A stretch of DNA of 64,000 nucleotides from Gemmatimonadota bacterium. GTDB taxonomy: Bacteria > JAAXHH01. Numbering within the stretch: position 1 is the stretch's first letter; each line of letters starts with the position of its first letter. Made by a program: the position numbers and the translations under genes. Below, piece by piece: positions 56,686 through 64,000 of the stretch. Location of the stretch: contig VXMB01000014.1 of assembly GCA_009841265.1 (NCBI GenBank), positions 417,490-481,489 on the forward strand, written 5' to 3'. A model generated the notes under the pieces. It ran no database searches. It had not been told where the DNA came from and saw only the letters and a program-made list of their open reading frames with translations.

Positions 56686-56890
56686 TGTGTTCTCCCGTTT
56701 ATGGAAGCCCTACTAAAAGGAATGACGAAAACACGAAACTTGTCTATATCGCCTCCTTTCCCGCGATTGGATCGGATGACTTATCAGATAATCACAAGAC
56801 TCAAGACTGCTTGGATCTCAGAGCCGAATCACTCGGATTCAAGGGACGTATCGCCGGACTTTTCCCCTTAAATATGATTAGACCGAGCGT
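56686..56890 (-). promoter_or_regulatory. Conserved leader of lipoprotein gene 4
   Basis: Shared blocks lie at 56745-56763 and 56869-56888. Confidence 0.5.
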
Positions 56891-56959
56891 CAGGAAGCGG
56901 TCGGCCGACGCGCCTGAAACTGGACGCAGTCGGCCCCCACGCACGGTCGAGCGACAGGC

Positions 56960-57160
56960 ATATGATCGGGTATGTCAGGTATGATCGGACGAGTCAGGTA
57001 AGAGTCGAGCAGGACAGGCGAGACCGAGGAGTACGTCAGGTATGAATCGGAGAGTATGCCAGATATGAGTCGGGGGGACGTCAGGTATGAATTGGGTACA
57101 TCGGGTCAGGATCGGAGAGTACGTCAGATTAGGATCGAGGGAAGCCAGGTAAAGGTAAAA
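56960..57160. repeat. About nine degenerate 20-23-bp repeats
   Basis: Units such as ATGAATCGGAGAGTATGCC and ATCGGAGAGTACGTCAG recur without spacers. Shorter versions occur upstream of the other three lipoprotein leaders (near 49060, 51005 and 54785). Confidence 0.6.
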
Positions 57161-57179
57161 CGGAGGTGTCGAACCTGCG

Positions 57180-57560
57180 TCACAAAAAACTGTCGCCATT
57201 TGTGAAGAAAGTCCATATTAGTCACGGAAAGCACTGTGAATGAAAAAAAAAGAAGTTTTTTCTTGACTTATAGTTCAATCTAATCATATATATATGGAAT
57301 AAAACTTTCAGTATTAATAAAATTATTTGATATTCATAAACTGGTTGACCTTTCCCCGCATCCATTCGTACCTTACCTACCATATAAATCGACAACGAAA
57401 CGGCATATTGAGACTGGCGAGAATGGTTAACGAGCCTCGTATCCAGCCGCTAGACCATATCGAATCCGTACCTGGGGCAAACCGTCCTGGCCCTTCGGTA
57501 CCGGGATCGATCCTACAAACTCAGCCGTCCGAAATGCGGTGAACCACTCCATTTATATCA
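57180..57560. other. AT-rich non-coding stretch before integrase gene
   Basis: This stretch is far more AT-rich than the rest of the window, with runs of A and T and a promoter-like TTGACT-18-TATATA at 57263-57292 (plus strand). A 71-codon frame at 57327-57542 has a TTG start and no family features, so it is not called. It may mark an insertion boundary. Confidence 0.5.
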
Positions 57561-57689
57561 CAAGAACAAAATTTTCAGGTTGCGACAGGAGTTAGTGTCC
57601 GGGTTCCTCCCTGTCTCGTCCGAATAACGGGGAAACAGCGATCTCTCCCATATGAGAGCGTGCTGGAACTCTTGTATTGAGAAGGTACT

Positions 57690-58628
57690 ATGCAGCGAAA
57701 TATCTCTTTACAGCATACTCTCGACCACAAGGCCGGTCGATCTTCCGTTGATCTCGCACGGTTACTGGAAGCCAGCATCGCGCCGAACACGGCGAAAGCG
57801 TACGGCGATGCTCTGCGCAAGTTGTTCGAACACCTGGATGGACAGCCGTTGACCGACACTACGCTGGCCGGCTACCTGGCGCATCTGTATGCCAGGGGAC
57901 TCGCGCCGGCCTCTGTTACGGTAGTGGTACAGGCGGTCCGTTTCTGGGAGAAGCTGGATCGACGGCCGTCAGGCGTGGGCCCGTTGACGAGCCGAACGCT
58001 GGCCGGAATCCGTCGCGAAGGTCGAAACCGGGGCCGCGGCCAGGTAACGGGATTGACCCGCGAGACGGTCAAGATCATGGTACAAAACGCCTTGAGCACC
58101 GACACCCTGGCCGGACTGAGAGACGCCGCGCTGTTTCGCGTTATGAGCGATGCCCTGTTGAGGATCGGTGAAGCCGTCGCCATCGACTGCGAATACATCA
58201 CCACCGAGTTCGACGGAAGTGGGCGTCTCCTGTTACATCATAGCAAGACCGACCAGGAGGGGAAGGGCGCCAGCCTCTTTCTGACCGCCCGAACCGTCGA
58301 CACGATCCAGCAGTTGCAGCAGAAAGCCGGCTACACGGAGGGAGCGCTCTTTCGCCGGATGCTGAAGGGCGACCGGATGAGCGATGCCCGGCTGACGGTG
58401 GACGGCGCACGGCTGGCCATCAAGGCATCTGCGGAGTTGGTCGGCATCAAGGGTGTGAGTGGGCACAGCCTTCGCATCGGAACCGCCCAGGAACTCGCGC
58501 AGCGCGGCGCTACCCTGGTGGAATTGCAGAACGCCGGGCGATGGACCGACAGCCAGATGCCCGCGCACTACACCCGCGAGCAGGCCGCGGGCAAGGGCGC
58601 CGTTGCCCGACTGCTGGGGGTCGACTAA
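57690..58628 (+). CDS. Tyrosine recombinase/integrase
   Basis: A 312-residue site-specific recombinase. The N-terminal SAM-like core-binding domain is residues 20-105. Catalytic residues are the first Arg in LLRIGEAVAID, Lys in HHSKTD, His-x-x-Arg in SGHSLRIG, the H/W position in AGRWTD and Tyr in PAHYTREQ. It resembles phage or mobile-element integrases more than XerC/D. It sits next to an AT-rich stretch; no att repeats or other phage genes were found. The bases to 58736 show nothing. Confidence 0.85.
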   Translation: MQRNISLQHTLDHKAGRSSVDLARLLEASIAPNTAKAYGDALRKLFEHLDGQPLTDTTLAGYLAHLYARGLAPASVTVVVQAVRFWEKLDRRPSGVGPLTSRTLAGIRREGRNRGRGQVTGLTRETVKIMVQNALSTDTLAGLRDAALFRVMSDALLRIGEAVAIDCEYITTEFDGSGRLLLHHSKTDQEGKGASLFLTARTVDTIQQLQQKAGYTEGALFRRMLKGDRMSDARLTVDGARLAIKASAELVGIKGVSGHSLRIGTAQELAQRGATLVELQNAGRWTDSQMPAHYTREQAAGKGAVARLLGVD

Positions 58629-58736
58629 AGAGGTTTAGGCCTGGGTCTCTGAGGAGGGGATTCGGGCTCATTGCGATGCGATGAACGAATCACCGTGCCG
58701 CCGTGCGAATCCTAGGCGGGCTTCTAAAGAGGGAGG

Positions 58737-60851
<2,115 letters not shown>

Positions 60852-60852
60852 T

Positions 60853-61878
60853 TTACACCATGCCTTCCCTGACCATGCGTTCCAGGACGAAATCGCCGGC
60901 GTCGATGGGAAATTCCAGGACGCGTCGCCGCGCGGAGGATTCGAAGATGCCCATGATGGTCTCCAGGGCTACGCGGGCGATCTTCGCCTCGGACCGGTGG
61001 GCGGCGCGGCCTTCCACGGCGGAGACCAGTTCCTCCAACTCACCGCACACGTTCGAATAGATCTCGTTCAACAACGGTACGTGCCATCCGTCCGAACGGT
61101 AGCTGGACAGCATTTTAAGCGGCGGCCCGTCGGGGCTGTTCACTTCGATGATGCCGTCGGAGCCGATGATCCGGAAGGAGAAGGACTGGCTCGCCCGCTC
61201 GCCCAGTTCGAAGAATCCCACCACGCCGTTCTCGTAGCCCACCCGTCCGATCGCCATGTCTTCGGCCGGCATGTCCGGATGATTGCGCCGTCCTTCGATC
61301 TGGCTGCGGCGGTCGATCTGGCCCATGACCCAGCGGGGCGGGCTGTCGCCGTTCAAGTAGCTGATCAGGTCGATGACGTGGGTGCCGTTATTCATCAGGT
61401 CGAGGGTGCAGTGGCCCCAGATCATGGCGACCTTCCCGATTTCTCCCGCCCGGACCCATGTGTGCGCCTGAACGGCCTGGGGCGAAAAACGGTGGGCGTG
61501 GCCGATGGCGAGGGCGGCGCCGGCTTTCTCGCAGGCCTCGATCATCCGGTCGGCCTCGTCCAGGGACACGGCCATGGGTTTCTCGCACAGGATGCCCTTC
61601 GCGCCGTTTTCCGCCGCCGCGATCGTGGCTTCGCAGTGTCCGCGGGGCCAGGTGCATACGCTCACCAGGTCGAGTTGCTCCCGCTCCAGCATTTCGCGAT
61701 GGTCTGTGTACAGCCGGATGCCGTGTTCCCGGGCGAGGCACTGCGCCTTCTCCCCTTCCGGATGAATGTCCGAACCCGCGATCAGTTCGATCTCGGCGTT
61801 TTCCACGTGGCGGTATCCGTCCGCGTGAGCGGTGGCGATGCCGCCGCAACCGATGAAGCCTGCCCGGTACTTGTTCAT
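60853..61878 (-). CDS. Gfo/Idh/MocA family oxidoreductase
   Basis: A 341-residue dehydrogenase from ATG 61878 (a GTG 30 bp upstream is possible). Motifs are [13 protein letters not shown] and [10 protein letters not shown], with [11 protein letters not shown] matching the catalytic histidine region. The substrate is unknown. It is in one orientation with ligA and the DDAH-like gene. Confidence 0.88.
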   Translation of the reverse strand: MNKYRAGFIGCGGIATAHADGYRHVENAEIELIAGSDIHPEGEKAQCLAREHGIRLYTDHREMLEREQLDLVSVCTWPRGHCEATIAAAENGAKGILCEKPMAVSLDEADRMIEACEKAGAALAIGHAHRFSPQAVQAHTWVRAGEIGKVAMIWGHCTLDLMNNGTHVIDLISYLNGDSPPRWVMGQIDRRSQIEGRRNHPDMPAEDMAIGRVGYENGVVGFFELGERASQSFSFRIIGSDGIIEVNSPDGPPLKMLSSYRSDGWHVPLLNEIYSNVCGELEELVSAVEGRAAHRSEAKIARVALETIMGIFESSARRRVLEFPIDAGDFVLERMVREGMV

Positions 61879-61926
61879 GTTATCATGACCGCCCCGAGAT
61901 GGGTTCACACCCGGTACACAGACTCA

Positions 61927-64000
<2,074 letters not shown>

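Noticed and set aside
56960..57160. CRISPR array
   Set aside because: The repeats are degenerate and adjacent without unique spacers, and there are no cas genes.
57327..57542. A 71-residue protein
   Set aside because: TTG start, no family features and AT-rich non-coding surroundings.

Overview
The window is 64 kb of GC-rich bacterial chromosome with dense gene packing. The best single taxonomic clue is a 2,104-residue SprA-type outer-membrane protein (24643-30957), a family typical of the Bacteroidota/FCB superphylum and related candidate phyla. Together with several Gfo/Idh/MocA oxidoreductases, amidohydrolases and a phytanoyl-CoA dioxygenase-like protein it suggests an uncultivated FCB-type lineage, perhaps Latescibacterota-like. 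That placement is inference. No rRNA, tRNA or CRISPR array was seen.

Layout. 1-8775 (+): a sugar isomerase cut by the window edge, then a tightly coupled run of phosphoglucose/phosphomannose isomerase, a fused fatty acyl-CoA reductase/AMP-binding/HAD protein and a zinc dehydrogenase, then an FHA-GAF-PP2C phosphatase. 8800-11941: a Gfo/Idh oxidoreductase divergent from an exported double cyclase. 12077-30957 (-): a long co-directional run: sprA, comEA, rsmD, coaD, aminotransferase, NYN protein, mdh, icd, obg, dprA, rfaE2, a small protein, a PhyH protein, an APC permease and finally an AhpD-like gene with an in-frame TGA that looks like a selenocysteine codon. 31185-36087 (+): a molybdopterin/sulfur-transfer cluster (moaD, moaE, a NifS-like protein lacking the PLP lysine, tusA, mrp, a PP-loop ATPase). 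36223-37277: toxin-antitoxin genes. 37386-46837: esterase, three amidohydrolases, an Nramp-like transporter, a class III aminotransferase, a Gfo/Idh protein, a set of tiny membrane proteins and a metallophosphatase.

46838-57240 is the most unusual region. Four paralogous collagen-repeat lipoprotein genes, all on the minus strand, each carry a conserved leader of about 200 nt and a conserved, structured 3' untranslated element of about 270-290 nt ending in a near-identical terminator. A divergent ketosynthase gene sits between copies 2 and 3. An AT-rich stretch with a tyrosine recombinase follows (57180-58628).

58737-64000 (-): ligA (cut by the window edge), a DDAH-like hydrolase, a Gfo/Idh oxidoreductase and a DUF255 thioredoxin-fold protein.

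The strongest candidates for new biology are the CxxU AhpD-like selenoprotein, the four-copy collagen-lipoprotein cassette with its covarying 3' RNA element, the reductase/AMP-binding/HAD fusion, and the lysine-less NifS homologue in the cofactor cluster.
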